A stretch of 64,000 nt of DNA, from positions 81,640-145,639 of the forward strand of contig CBFHOK010000001.1 of the NCBI GenBank assembly GCA_965657575.1. The letters run 5' to 3'. The position numbers and the translations under genes were made by a program. The notes under the pieces are model-generated. The model saw nothing but the letters and a program-made list of their open reading frames with translations, made no database searches and was not told the origin of the DNA. The DNA comes from CAJXVY01 sp965657575. Lineage in GTDB: Bacteria; Actinomycetota; Actinomycetes; Actinomycetales; Microbacteriaceae. Shown one piece after another: positions 31,469 through 40,261 of the stretch (within the stretch, counting starts at the first letter, position 1; every line of letters starts with the position of its first letter).

Positions 31469-32251
31469 CTAAGAAATTTGCGACCTAAGGAGATGCATTC
31501 TGGTTCTGAACGACTTTAATTTTTCTACTGGTCCTACGTCTACACCCTTCCAGCTCTGAACGCCCCTCACGCCTTGCAAGCTCGATGCACTCCAAATTTC
31601 TAAACCGTGTAAATCTGCTGGCCGGCATTTTTCGGTAACGGTTTCATACCCTGCTTGATTTGCCAAATCAAATAATTCCTGGCGAGTAATCGAGTCAAGC
31701 CAATTGGTTTCATCGTTTGGCCCGCATAACCTGTCCTCTCGCCACCAGAGAATGCTTGAAAGAGCACCGTCAGCGATGAAGCCCTCCGTGTCCAATAACA
31801 CCGCTTCGTCCGCACCATGCAGGTTTGCCTTGCGTCTTAGCTGTTGGCACAGAGACAGGTCCGGCCCCTTTATGAGCGGGTTTTCTCTTGGGTCTGTTTC
31901 TGGGTATGTCCATAGGGAGGTAAATTCAGTTCTTTCGGGTGCTGGGCGGATTCGCAAAAACAATCGATCACCCAGGGTGCTGTGTTGTCTGAATTCAATC
32001 CGCGGAAACCATTCGCCTGTTTTTGGCAATGCCTGCCTCACCGTTTCAAAGAATTCATCAAACGTCTGGTTGTCTATTCGTTCATGCTGGACCACCCAGG
32101 TTTGGAATCTCTGAAAGTGTCTATCTAAGGACCTTGTTTTTCCATTTTCAACCAACCAAGAATCGGCAACGGTGAGTGCTGTTGTGTCAGTCTTATCAAA
32201 GTTGATAAGTTTTCCCGAGTCAAAGACTAGGAAATCACCTTCAACGCTCAC
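31469..32251 (-). CDS. pabC: Aminodeoxychorismate lyase-type class IV aminotransferase
   Basis: 260 residues from GTG. The fold-type IV PLP enzyme converts 4-amino-4-deoxychorismate to p-aminobenzoate for folate. The PLP Lys is probably Lys128 in LIKGPDLSL. GADEAVLLDTEGFIADGALSSILWW is the family substrate/cofactor loop (with a conserved Glu and G-x-x-x-x-G), and ITRQEL binds the phosphate. The divergent neighbour is aminodeoxychorismate synthase, which supports PabC over branched-chain or D-amino-acid aminotransferase. The start-to-start gap to pabB is 51 bases and must hold both promoters. Confidence 0.85.
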   Translation of the reverse strand: MSVEGDFLVFDSGKLINFDKTDTTALTVADSWLVENGKTRSLDRHFQRFQTWVVQHERIDNQTFDEFFETVRQALPKTGEWFPRIEFRQHSTLGDRLFLRIRPAPERTEFTSLWTYPETDPRENPLIKGPDLSLCQQLRRKANLHGADEAVLLDTEGFIADGALSSILWWREDRLCGPNDETNWLDSITRQELFDLANQAGYETVTEKCRPADLHGLEIWSASSLQGVRGVQSWKGVDVGPVEKLKSFRTRMHLLRSQIS

Positions 32252-32302
32252 AGCCGATTCCTCCGTTCCTGGTTCTAGACTACGAGGCTAGGGACATTGA
32301 AA

Positions 32303-33592
32303 ATGCTATTTACAGAGAAGTTAACAAACTGGTGGTACAACCCAGACGATGTTTATTTATCTCTTTACGCATCCCTCTCAAACAGTTTTTATTTCGATCG
32401 CTCAAATAACGCTGAAGCCTATTCAATTATCGGTTCTGGTGAGGTCTTCGAATTTTCTTCTTTCGACGAACTTCAATTCGAGCAATCTGACGATGGTGCA
32501 GACCTTCCGTTCAGCTTCCGACCAGGGGTGGTTGTCGCGCTGAACTATGAAATGGGCCTTGCCCACATGGGAATAGGTTCTGGAGGTGTTTCGAAGGGCA
32601 TAAAGGTTGATCGTGCGATGGTTTTTGGTCATCAAGAAAGAGCCTGCTGGTTGGTTGGAAGTTTTTCAACCCAGAATGATTTCGATAACTGGAAGCACTC
32701 GGTGTTTTTGCGAATTGCTCTAACTGGCGGAGAATCTCTCAACTTGACTGGGGAGGTAAGCGCCAAACTTCGATCTTTGAATTCCGAACAGAGCTACCTG
32801 AGGGCAGTTGAGGAGTGCAGGAACCAGATTGAAAAGGGGCAGAGTTATCAACTGTGCTTGACCACTTCGTTGACTGGAACAATTAATGCCGATCCGAAAG
32901 AAGTCTTTTATCACCTAAAGAAAAGGCACCCAGCACCCTTTGCATCCATAATCGATTTCGGTGACACTCAACTCGTTTCTATTTCTCCAGAGTTGTTCTG
33001 CTCAATAAATAAAGGAGTTATCAGGTCTTCTCCAATAAAAGGCACCCGACCGCGAAGCGATAATGAAAAACGGGATAGAGAAATCAGCCAAGAGCTTTTA
33101 TCGAATGAGAAAGAGCGTGCCGAAAACCTGATGATTGTTGATCTGGTTAGAAATGATTTGACGAAAGTCAGTGAGCTAGATTCGGTGGTTACCGAGAAGC
33201 TATTTGAACTTCAAAGTTTTAGCAGTGTGCATCAACTTGTTTCAACCGTTTCAGCCAAGCTGCACGAGGACTATTCAGTCACCCAAGCAATACAAAGTCT
33301 TTTCCCTGCAGGTTCGATGACCGGAGCACCGAAGCACTCAGCGGTGAGTTTTTTGAAAGACCTGGAGGTAACCGAAAGAGGTTTTTACTCCGGCGCTTTT
33401 GGCTGGATAGGTGGCAACGGAGATAGCGAGCTGGCAATGACCATTCGCAGCATTATTGTCTCTGAAGATCGGTGCTCAATTGGAGTTGGTGGAGGTATCA
33501 CCTGGGGGAGTGACCCAAAATCGGAGTATTTGGAGATGCAATTGAAAGCAAAAGCTCTGGTTGAGACCATTCGAGGTGATGTAACTTGGTAA
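32303..33592 (+). CDS. pabB: Aminodeoxychorismate synthase component I
   Basis: About 429 residues from ATG 32303 (AGGGA eight bases upstream; TTG 32297 is the alternative). It converts chorismate with ammonia to aminodeoxychorismate. The C-terminal chorismate-binding domain has ISPELFCSINKGVIRSSPIKGTRPR. The Lys in PIKGT is diagnostic for PabB, since anthranilate synthase has Ala there. ERAENLMIVDLVRNDLTKV and FPAGSMTGAPKHSAV follow. The N-terminal domain is weakly conserved. The glutamine amidotransferase subunit PabA is not in this window. TAGACT (about 32277) may be its -10. Confidence 0.9.
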   Translation: MLFTEKLTNWWYNPDDVYLSLYASLSNSFYFDRSNNAEAYSIIGSGEVFEFSSFDELQFEQSDDGADLPFSFRPGVVVALNYEMGLAHMGIGSGGVSKGIKVDRAMVFGHQERACWLVGSFSTQNDFDNWKHSVFLRIALTGGESLNLTGEVSAKLRSLNSEQSYLRAVEECRNQIEKGQSYQLCLTTSLTGTINADPKEVFYHLKKRHPAPFASIIDFGDTQLVSISPELFCSINKGVIRSSPIKGTRPRSDNEKRDREISQELLSNEKERAENLMIVDLVRNDLTKVSELDSVVTEKLFELQSFSSVHQLVSTVSAKLHEDYSVTQAIQSLFPAGSMTGAPKHSAVSFLKDLEVTERGFYSGAFGWIGGNGDSELAMTIRSIIVSEDRCSIGVGGGITWGSDPKSEYLEMQLKAKALVETIRGDVTW

Positions 33593-33618
33593 TCTTGTGT
33601 TGAACGGCAGAGGTTAGA

Positions 33619-36084
33619 TTGACCGAATCAGAATACGATTTTCAGAATATACAGGCTAAGTGGTTGCCCTATTGGCAACAGACTCAACCCTTCGACAGCT
33701 CCAAAAGCGATGATGCGCGTCCAAAGAAGTATGTATTGGACATGTTTCCCTATCCCAGTGGTGATCTTCACATGGGTCACGCTGAGGCCTATGCGCTTGG
33801 TGATGTGGTCAGCAGATACTGGGTTCAAAGAGGCTTCAATGTCTTGCACCCAATAGGTTGGGACGCTTTTGGTCTACCAGCTGAGAACGCTGCCATCAAA
33901 AGAGGTCTGGATCCACGTCAGTGGACTTATGACAACATCGATCAGCAGCGCAGTTCAATGGAAAACTATGCCTGCAGTTTTGATTGGAACAGAGTTCTAA
34001 GAACCTGTGACCCGATTTATTACAGATGGAACCAGTGGCTGTTCTTGGAGTTTTATAAAAAGGGACTGGCGTACCGTAAGAATTCGAATGTGAACTGGTG
34101 CCCTTCCTGCCAGACCGTTTTGGCAAATGAGCAGGTGGTTGCTGGGCTGTGTGAGCGTTGCGATACAGAAGTCACCAAAAAGGCTCTCACCCAGTGGTAT
34201 TTCAAGGTCACCGACTATGCGGATAGATTGCTCGATGACTTAGACACCCTTGAAGGCAATTGGCCATCGAAGGTTCTTACCATGCAGCGAAACTGGATTG
34301 GTCGAAGCTATGGTGCGAATGTAAAGTTCGTTGTCGAAGACAGGGAAGAGCCGATCGAGGTCTTCACGACCAGACCTGACACTTTATACGGTGCAACGTT
34401 TATGGTCGTTGCCGCTGATAGCGAGTTGGCAGCTGAGCTTGCTGAAAAAGCAGATGATGACACCAAAAAGCAATTTGCTGAATATGTTGAGACCGTAAAG
34501 AAAACCAGTGATATCGACAGACTCTCCACCGACAGGGAGAAGTCTGGTGTTTTCTTGGGTAGGCATGCAATAAACCCGCTGAACGGGGAACGTTTGCCGA
34601 TGTGGGCAAGTGATTATGTGCTCGCAGACTACGGAACAGGTGCCATCATGGCTGTTCCTGCCCATGATGAGCGCGACATGGAATTTGCTGTCAAGTTTGA
34701 TTTGCCAATCCGCACGGTTGTTGACACAGGTGATGAAAATCCAGAAGTTTCGAAGGTTGCAACCGCAGGGGATGGAACACTAATCAACTCTGGTCCGCTT
34801 GATGGGCTTAGCAAGGCAGATGCAATTTCAAGGGCAATTGAAATTTTGCATCAGCGCGGAACAGGCGAGAAAACCAAAACCTTTAGGTTGCGCGATTGGT
34901 TGATTTCAAGACAACGTTACTGGGGAACACCAATCCCAATCATTCACTGCGATAGTTGTGGTGAAGTTCCGGTTGAACAAGATCAGCTGCCAGTCGAACT
35001 TCCTGACAGCAATGGTCTAGATCTCGCCCCCAAGGGGACTTCCCCCCTGGGTGGAGCTGAAGACTGGGTTAATGTCAGTTGCCCTAAATGTCAGGGACCT
35101 GCAAAACGTGACACCGACACAATGGACACCTTCGTTGATTCCTCATGGTATTTCCTAAGATTTTTCTCACCACAAAGCGAAGAGTTTGCCTTCGACCCAG
35201 AGGGCGTAAAGCAATGGGGTGCAGTTGATCAGTATGTGGGTGGCGTAACCCATGCGATTTTGCACCTGCTCTACGCACGCTTTTTCACAAAGGTGCTTTT
35301 CGATTTGGGAATGCTTGATTTTGAAGAGCCGTTCAAGCGGTTATTGAACCAGGGCATGGTGCTGATGGATGGTTCGGCTATGAGTAAATCAAGGGGGAAC
35401 CTCGTCAAGCTCGGGGATCAGCTGGACGAGCACGGCGTAGATGCAATCCGAATCACCATGAGTTTTGCTGGCCCCCCAGAAGATGACATCGACTGGAAAG
35501 ACGTCTCCCCACAAGCCTCAGCCAAGTTTTTGGCCAGAGCTTGGAGGATTGCCAAGGATGTTTCCGAGGCGGAGCAGTCAGGTGAAGCCGATAGGCAGGT
35601 GAGGGTTGCCACTCACAGCTTCTTGAATGACTTCGGGGCAAACATTGAAAACTTTAAATTCAATGTCGCGGTTGCAAAAACCATGGAGTTGGTCAACGCA
35701 CTCAGAAAAGCTATTGATTCTGGTTGTGGAGCTACAAACCCTGCCGTTCGTGAGGGTGCTGAAGAATTAGCAAAGGGACTTAGTCTGTTTGCTCCTTATG
35801 TTGCTGAGGATATGTGGCATATCTTGGGTTATGACACCCCAGTTGCGCATGCAGGTTTTGGGGAAGTTGAAAAAGATCTACTTGTGCAAGACAGTGTTGT
35901 TGCTGTTGCCCAGGTAAATGGCAAGCTAAGAGACAAGTTTGAGGTTTCCGTTGACATTAGTGACGCAGATTTAGAGCAACTAGCAATGGATAGCGAGAAT
36001 GTGAAAAGGGCGATTGCTGATGGAGAGATTGTGAAGGTGATTGTGAAAGCCCCGAAGCTTGTCAACATTGCCGTCAAAAGCTAA
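33619..36084 (+). CDS. leuS: Leucyl-tRNA synthetase
   Basis: 821 residues from TTG with AGAGG upstream. HIGH reads HMGH (FPYPSGDLHMGHAEAYALGD) and KMSKS reads AMSKSRGN. The zinc domain is NWCPSCQTVLANEQVVAGLCERC and the editing domain holds FTTRPDTLYGATFMVVA and MAVPAHDERDMEFA. The anticodon-binding and C-terminal domains follow (VQVNGKLRDKFEV-like, in VAQVNGKLRDKFEVSV). The length matches bacterial LeuRS. With leuA and the leucine leader it is one of several leucine-linked loci here, but no T-box leader precedes it. Confidence 0.97.
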   Translation: MTESEYDFQNIQAKWLPYWQQTQPFDSSKSDDARPKKYVLDMFPYPSGDLHMGHAEAYALGDVVSRYWVQRGFNVLHPIGWDAFGLPAENAAIKRGLDPRQWTYDNIDQQRSSMENYACSFDWNRVLRTCDPIYYRWNQWLFLEFYKKGLAYRKNSNVNWCPSCQTVLANEQVVAGLCERCDTEVTKKALTQWYFKVTDYADRLLDDLDTLEGNWPSKVLTMQRNWIGRSYGANVKFVVEDREEPIEVFTTRPDTLYGATFMVVAADSELAAELAEKADDDTKKQFAEYVETVKKTSDIDRLSTDREKSGVFLGRHAINPLNGERLPMWASDYVLADYGTGAIMAVPAHDERDMEFAVKFDLPIRTVVDTGDENPEVSKVATAGDGTLINSGPLDGLSKADAISRAIEILHQRGTGEKTKTFRLRDWLISRQRYWGTPIPIIHCDSCGEVPVEQDQLPVELPDSNGLDLAPKGTSPLGGAEDWVNVSCPKCQGPAKRDTDTMDTFVDSSWYFLRFFSPQSEEFAFDPEGVKQWGAVDQYVGGVTHAILHLLYARFFTKVLFDLGMLDFEEPFKRLLNQGMVLMDGSAMSKSRGNLVKLGDQLDEHGVDAIRITMSFAGPPEDDIDWKDVSPQASAKFLARAWRIAKDVSEAEQSGEADRQVRVATHSFLNDFGANIENFKFNVAVAKTMELVNALRKAIDSGCGATNPAVREGAEELAKGLSLFAPYVAEDMWHILGYDTPVAHAGFGEVEKDLLVQDSVVAVAQVNGKLRDKFEVSVDISDADLEQLAMDSENVKRAIADGEIVKVIVKAPKLVNIAVKS

Positions 36085-36122
36085 CTCTTTCCACATTTCC
36101 AACGCCTAGCTAAATTTCGTAG

Positions 36123-36142
36123 GCAAAAGACTTTAGTTTTGC
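36123..36142 (+). promoter_or_regulatory. Inverted repeat at the comEA start
   Basis: GCAAAA-GACTTTAG-TTTTGC is an inverted repeat ending four bases before the comEA ATG, where a ribosome site would be. Inside it TAGTTT (36134-36139) lies seven bases from the ATG and could be the -10 of a leaderless transcript. A regulator bound here would cover the start of transcription and translation. Motif identity is unknown. Confidence 0.35.
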
Positions 36143-36146
36143 ATGC

Positions 36147-36707
36147 ATGGAAATCCTTGATCGGATAAAGACGCTTGCGCAATCTGTCAACAAAGTGACC
36201 ATTGTCAGTGTCGTTGCCGGAATAGCGCTCTTGGTTTGGCTTTTATGGCCACGGGTTGAACCTGAAGATATTTCCTTTGAGGAATCAGGGACTCGCGTGA
36301 TGAGGCAGTCTGAAATAAGCATTCACGTTGTTGGAGAGGTTCTCAGTCCCGGGCTTTATCAACTTCCGATAGGCAGTCGAGTTAGCGATTTAGTAGAGAT
36401 GGCTGGCGGGGTTAGTGAAAACGCAAGTATGTCCAGTGTGAACCTTGCGAGGATTCTGGTCGATGGAGAACAGGTGATTGTCAAAAGCTCGGTTGAATTT
36501 CAGCAAGAGCTGGATTCGAAAATTAGCATCAATGACGCGAGCGCGGATCAACTGGATGAAATACCCGGAGTCGGACCTTCTATTGCTTCGAAGATAATTG
36601 ATCACCGTGAGAAAAATGGTCCGTTTAGCTCTTTGCGGCAACTTACGGAAGTCAGCGGTATCGGGCCCAAAATGTTTGAAAATATAAAAGATCTGATTCG
36701 ACTTTGA
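36147..36707 (+). CDS. comEA: Competence protein ComEA (helix-hairpin-helix DNA receptor)
   Basis: 186 residues. An N-terminal membrane helix (about 18-35) anchors the protein outside. It is followed by an SLBB-like domain (HVVGEVLSPGLYQLPIGSRVSDLVEMAGG) and two helix-hairpin-helix motifs (INDASADQLDEIPGVGPSIASKIIDHR and LTEVSGIGPKMFENIKDL). ComEA binds incoming double-stranded DNA and hands it to the ComEC channel. It overlaps comEC by four bases. There is no ribosome site; see the inverted repeat at its start. Confidence 0.93.
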   Translation: MEILDRIKTLAQSVNKVTIVSVVAGIALLVWLLWPRVEPEDISFEESGTRVMRQSEISIHVVGEVLSPGLYQLPIGSRVSDLVEMAGGVSENASMSSVNLARILVDGEQVIVKSSVEFQQELDSKISINDASADQLDEIPGVGPSIASKIIDHREKNGPFSSLRQLTEVSGIGPKMFENIKDLIRL

Positions 36708-38926
36708 TTGTTTTGGCAGGCGGACTCTGGCTAGCCAGATTGGTTGAAATTCTAATCGCCCCGCTGTTTGGGGTTCTGGCTTTGTTGATTGTTTTGCTAG
36801 CGGTCTGGATGCAGGAGAATAGGCTTCTTCGCTTTGCTTTGGTTTCTGTGGTCGTGGCACTAGCAATCTCAGCTATCCAAATTTGGAGCGTTGAACAGAG
36901 CTCTGAAAGCAAAGCTATTCAGAATCAACTGTCACTCGAAGGCCAATTCACCGTTCAAAGCGATAGCGCGGCATTTGGATCCGGCTATAGAACCTGGATT
37001 GAATTCTCCGCCAATGATTTCAGCCCAACCATCGGTTCACTGATTGATGATGAGGGGGGTTATAAATGGGGCGAAAGTTACTCAGCAACTCTTTCCTTGG
37101 AACCAAACTGGATGAACGGACGAGGGCATTTCATTGCCAACGCGAGCTCACCTCCAGTTTTGATTGACAATCCTGGCTTCATCGAATCAATTATTGGTCA
37201 GATACGAGCTAGTTTTCTAGCCTCACTTGATGGTGTGAGCGCTGATAGCAAGGGATTGGTTGCAGGTCTTGCAGTTGGTGAGCGAACTTTATTGTCTGAG
37301 GAGACCAGTGAGAACATGCGCAGGGTTGCTCTGACCCACCTAGTTGCGGTTTCAGGAGCTAATTGCGCAATTGTGTTGGCAAGCGTTTATTTCGGCCTTG
37401 GTCTTCTGAGGGCGCCAAGAAGGATGCGCTTTATTGCAGCCCTTGCTTCCCTGGTTATCTATGTTCTAGTTGTTGGCTTCGAGCCAAGTGTTTTGCGAGC
37501 GGGTTTTATGGCGGCAACGGTGATTTTGGCTATGTGGTTGGGTAGAGGAGTCGCGCCCTTGAGAGCGCTTGCTCTATCAATGCTGGTGCTTTTGACATTT
37601 GACCCCTGGTTGGCAACCGATTTCGCCTTCGCGCTCAGTGTTTTTTCAACACTTGGCATATTGGTTTTGGCTCCTGCAATTTATGAGCGACTCTCGATGG
37701 TGCCAAAACCGCTGGCGGTTGGTTTGGCCGTGAGTTTCTCGGCGCAGCTCTATTGCATTCCGGTAATGCTTATGTTGCAACCCGAATTACCTCTTTTGGG
37801 TGTACTGGCAAACATCTTGGCTGAGCCAATGGTTGCACCAGTAACAGTGTTAGGTATAACAGCGGTGTTTTTATCACCGTTTTTGCCTGCGGTTAGTTCG
37901 CTTTTGAGCTTTATTGCAAGCTTGGGAACCTGGTGGATTGCTTTGGTGGCAAATCGCCTAGGTTCCCTTCCGCAGGCTACTCTTCCTTGGCCTAATGACT
38001 TTCTCGGGCTTTCTCTGGCGGTTTTGATGGCGCTGACTATCACCTTGAGTGTGCTGTCTCGGCGTCATCGAATGCTTGGGCTTTCAACAACCTCAATTAT
38101 GGTTCTGGGTTCAGTATTTGGTTACGCCGAGAATCAGCTACGAATTCAGCAATTCGCCAGTCAGTCGCCGGAGATTGTGAACTGCGATGTTGGTCAGGGG
38201 GATGCATTGTTGATTCGCTCGCAAGGGCAAACGATGTTGATAGATGTTGGTCGCGATGCAGCCTTGATATCAAAGTGTCTTCAAGATAACGAGGTCTCCA
38301 GAATCGATTTGCTGGTGCTTAGTCATTACGACTATGACCATGTTGGCGGAATAGAGGGTTTAGAGAGTATTGAGATCGAAAAGGTATTGGTTTCAGGTTT
38401 CGATGACACTCGTGATGCGGTGAGGATGGTTGATGACTTTTTAGCACAGGGTTCCACCGTGGTGGCTGCTGGCTACCGGGGTATGACTGGTGATTTCGGA
38501 TCTGGGTTTTGGGAGATTGTGTCACCAACAGCAAACGCTGCAGGGGCACTAAACGCCAACGACGCCTCGCTTGTTATGTTGCTAACGCTTCCAAACATGC
38601 AAGTGCTGGCACTTGGGGACATCGGCGAGGACATTCAGGAAAGGATTCTGAATCAGGGTCTTATCGGGCGGATCGACGAGCGGAAACCGCTAATACTAAA
38701 GGTAAGTCATCATGGTTCCGCCGATCAAAGTCTCGCCCTTCATCAAAACCTAGCCCCTGAGGTTTCAATCATTTCAGTTGGCGAGAATAGCTATGGTCAC
38801 CCAGATCCGCGACTAATCTCACAACTACGCTCGCTCGGATCGAAGGTTTTGAGGACGGATCAGAGTGGAATGATAGGCATTCAGAGCGAGCCTGAGCTGG
38901 AAGTTTTTGCCACGGGTAAACTTTGA
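36704..38926 (+). CDS. comEC: ComEC/Rec2 DNA uptake channel
   Basis: 740 residues from TTG within the comEA end. ComEC carries single-stranded DNA across the membrane during transformation. An N-terminal hydrophobic part and OB-like domain (DUF4131) precede the Competence domain of about ten helices (LVAVSGANCAIVLASVYFGL; FALSVFSTLGILVLAPAI). The C-terminal metallo-beta-lactamase domain has NCDVGQGDALLI, LSHYDYDHVGGIEGL and KVSHHGSADQS with YGHPDPRLI. The LSHYDYDH and SHHGS metal motifs are intact, so the nuclease-like domain is probably active. It ends at the holA start (TGATG, one-base overlap). Confidence 0.95.
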   Translation: MIVLAGGLWLARLVEILIAPLFGVLALLIVLLAVWMQENRLLRFALVSVVVALAISAIQIWSVEQSSESKAIQNQLSLEGQFTVQSDSAAFGSGYRTWIEFSANDFSPTIGSLIDDEGGYKWGESYSATLSLEPNWMNGRGHFIANASSPPVLIDNPGFIESIIGQIRASFLASLDGVSADSKGLVAGLAVGERTLLSEETSENMRRVALTHLVAVSGANCAIVLASVYFGLGLLRAPRRMRFIAALASLVIYVLVVGFEPSVLRAGFMAATVILAMWLGRGVAPLRALALSMLVLLTFDPWLATDFAFALSVFSTLGILVLAPAIYERLSMVPKPLAVGLAVSFSAQLYCIPVMLMLQPELPLLGVLANILAEPMVAPVTVLGITAVFLSPFLPAVSSLLSFIASLGTWWIALVANRLGSLPQATLPWPNDFLGLSLAVLMALTITLSVLSRRHRMLGLSTTSIMVLGSVFGYAENQLRIQQFASQSPEIVNCDVGQGDALLIRSQGQTMLIDVGRDAALISKCLQDNEVSRIDLLVLSHYDYDHVGGIEGLESIEIEKVLVSGFDDTRDAVRMVDDFLAQGSTVVAAGYRGMTGDFGSGFWEIVSPTANAAGALNANDASLVMLLTLPNMQVLALGDIGEDIQERILNQGLIGRIDERKPLILKVSHHGSADQSLALHQNLAPEVSIISVGENSYGHPDPRLISQLRSLGSKVLRTDQSGMIGIQSEPELEVFATGKL

Positions 38927-39870
38927 TGGTGGCTAAGGTGAGTTTTAGAAATGCAAGCGTGCAGCCGTTGACGCTTCTTATTGGGGCCAACGACTATCTT
39001 GCTGCTCGTGGTTTCGGAGTTATCCGTTCTGCGGTGCATGAAAAGTTTCCAGAAACTGAGCAGCACACCATCGAGGAAAGCTACCAGGCTGGTCAACTCA
39101 TGAGTCTTGCAAGTCCATCCCTGTTTAGCGAGCCAAGAATCATCTACATCCAATCACCTAACCAACAATTGCTGGATGACCTAAAAAGGTTTATTGATGA
39201 TCCCGCGGATATGACCTTCGTCGCCATCAGAATTCAGGGACAGTCTTCTGTGAACAAAGAGCTGATGAAATTACAAGCACAACAAATTGATTGTGATGAT
39301 CTCAAGAGAGAGCCAGACCGGCAAGCGTTCTTGCAAGCCGAGATAAGGCAACACGGGAAGTCAATGGCGGCTGATGCGCAGAGGTTACTTTTGCAAACAT
39401 TTGGTGGCGACTTGGCTGAGCTGGCAGCGGCCTGCTCTCAGCTTGCGCAAACTGACAGGGATGAGATTGACTTTGAGCAAGTCGACTCACTTTTCGGTGG
39501 TCGTGAACAAACAACCGCCTTCAAAGTTGTTGATGCCGCCTTTGCAGGTGATCTTTCTTCGGCGCTTAGGTTACTCAGAAATGCAAGAGATACAGGCATC
39601 GATCCAGTGCCGTTAGTCGCCACGATCGCCATGAGGGCCAGACAGCTTGCAAAACTAATATCTTCACCATCTGCTCCAGCCTCGGATATTGGTGTCGCAG
39701 ACTGGCAGCTTCGGAAGCTTAGAAATGAGTTGGCTGGATGGAGCGAGGGCGGATTGGAGTCTTTGATAAGACTTATCGCGCATACCGATGAAATGGTAAA
39801 GGGTGGCTCTCGCCACCCTGATTACGACCTTGAAAGACTGCTGATAGCAGTCAGTGAAAAAACTAGCTGA
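38926..39870 (+). CDS. holA: DNA polymerase III delta subunit
   Basis: 314 residues from ATG 38926 (TTG 38923 directly before is a possible start). The delta subunit opens the beta clamp in the clamp loader. The divergent AAA+ domain begins LTLLIGANDYLAARG, lacking a Walker A lysine as expected for delta. The C-terminal collar domain contains FGGREQTTAFKVVDAAFAGDLSSALRLLRNARDTGIDPVPLVATIAMRARQLAKL (seen in parts). Its place after comEC and before rpsT is universal in Actinobacteria. Its stop overlaps the rpsT stop by eight bases. Confidence 0.92.
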   Translation: MVAKVSFRNASVQPLTLLIGANDYLAARGFGVIRSAVHEKFPETEQHTIEESYQAGQLMSLASPSLFSEPRIIYIQSPNQQLLDDLKRFIDDPADMTFVAIRIQGQSSVNKELMKLQAQQIDCDDLKREPDRQAFLQAEIRQHGKSMAADAQRLLLQTFGGDLAELAAACSQLAQTDRDEIDFEQVDSLFGGREQTTAFKVVDAAFAGDLSSALRLLRNARDTGIDPVPLVATIAMRARQLAKLISSPSAPASDIGVADWQLRKLRNELAGWSEGGLESLIRLIAHTDEMVKGGSRHPDYDLERLLIAVSEKTS

Positions 39871-40126
39871 GCTTTGCAAGCTTTGTTGCGATTGCGCTTT
39901 TTTTGTTAGCAGCCTGGTTTTTGTGAATAACACCTTTGCTAACAGCTTTGTCTAGCTTCTTTGAAGCAAGCTTTACGGTTTCTTCGGCACGAGCCTTGTC
40001 ACCTGCTGTGATGGCTTCTCTGGCCGCACGGATAGCTGTCTTCATTTCGCTACGCACTGCATTGTTGCGCTCCTGAGCCTTGCGGTTGGTTCCGATGCGC
40101 TTGATCTTTGACTTAATGTTTGCCAT
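39863..40126 (-). CDS. rpsT: 30S ribosomal protein S20
   Basis: 87 residues, Lys/Arg/Ala-rich and helical: ANIKSKIKRIGTNRKAQERN at the start and AVSKGVIHKNQAANKKSAIA near the end are bS20 signatures. Ends convergently with holA in the shared sequence CTAGCTGA. A plausible promoter lies 42-71 bases upstream. Confidence 0.97.
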   Translation of the reverse strand: MANIKSKIKRIGTNRKAQERNNAVRSEMKTAIRAAREAITAGDKARAEETVKLASKKLDKAVSKGVIHKNQAANKKSAIATKLAKLS

Positions 40127-40167
40127 TAGTAACTTTCTAAATCTATGTCTGCTTTGGACAAAGCTAA

Positions 40168-40197
40168 AGACTACCAGCTAATGGAATGCAAACTCAA
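40168..40197 (-). promoter_or_regulatory. Possible rpsT promoter
   Basis: On the minus strand TTGAGT (40197-40192), 18 bases and TAGTCT (40173-40168) fit a sigma-70-type promoter upstream of rpsT. The start site would be near 40161, giving a leader of about 35 bases. Confidence 0.35.
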
Positions 40198-40222
40198 GAG
40201 ATATGAGTTAACTATGCGAGAA

Positions 40223-40228
40223 TATAGT
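40223..40228 (+). promoter_or_regulatory. Possible -10 of lepA
   Basis: TATAGT lies 33 bases before the lepA GTG, in the 135-base divergent gap shared with rpsT. No convincing -35 was found at the right distance, and lepA lacks a strong ribosome site. Confidence 0.3.
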
Positions 40229-40261
40229 TTCTAAACATTCACAGACAGGTTGATGATTTAA

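Noticed and set aside
36143..36145. First ATG of GCATGCATGG as comEA start
   Set aside because: It is out of frame with the comEA coding sequence; the second ATG at 36147 is in frame.
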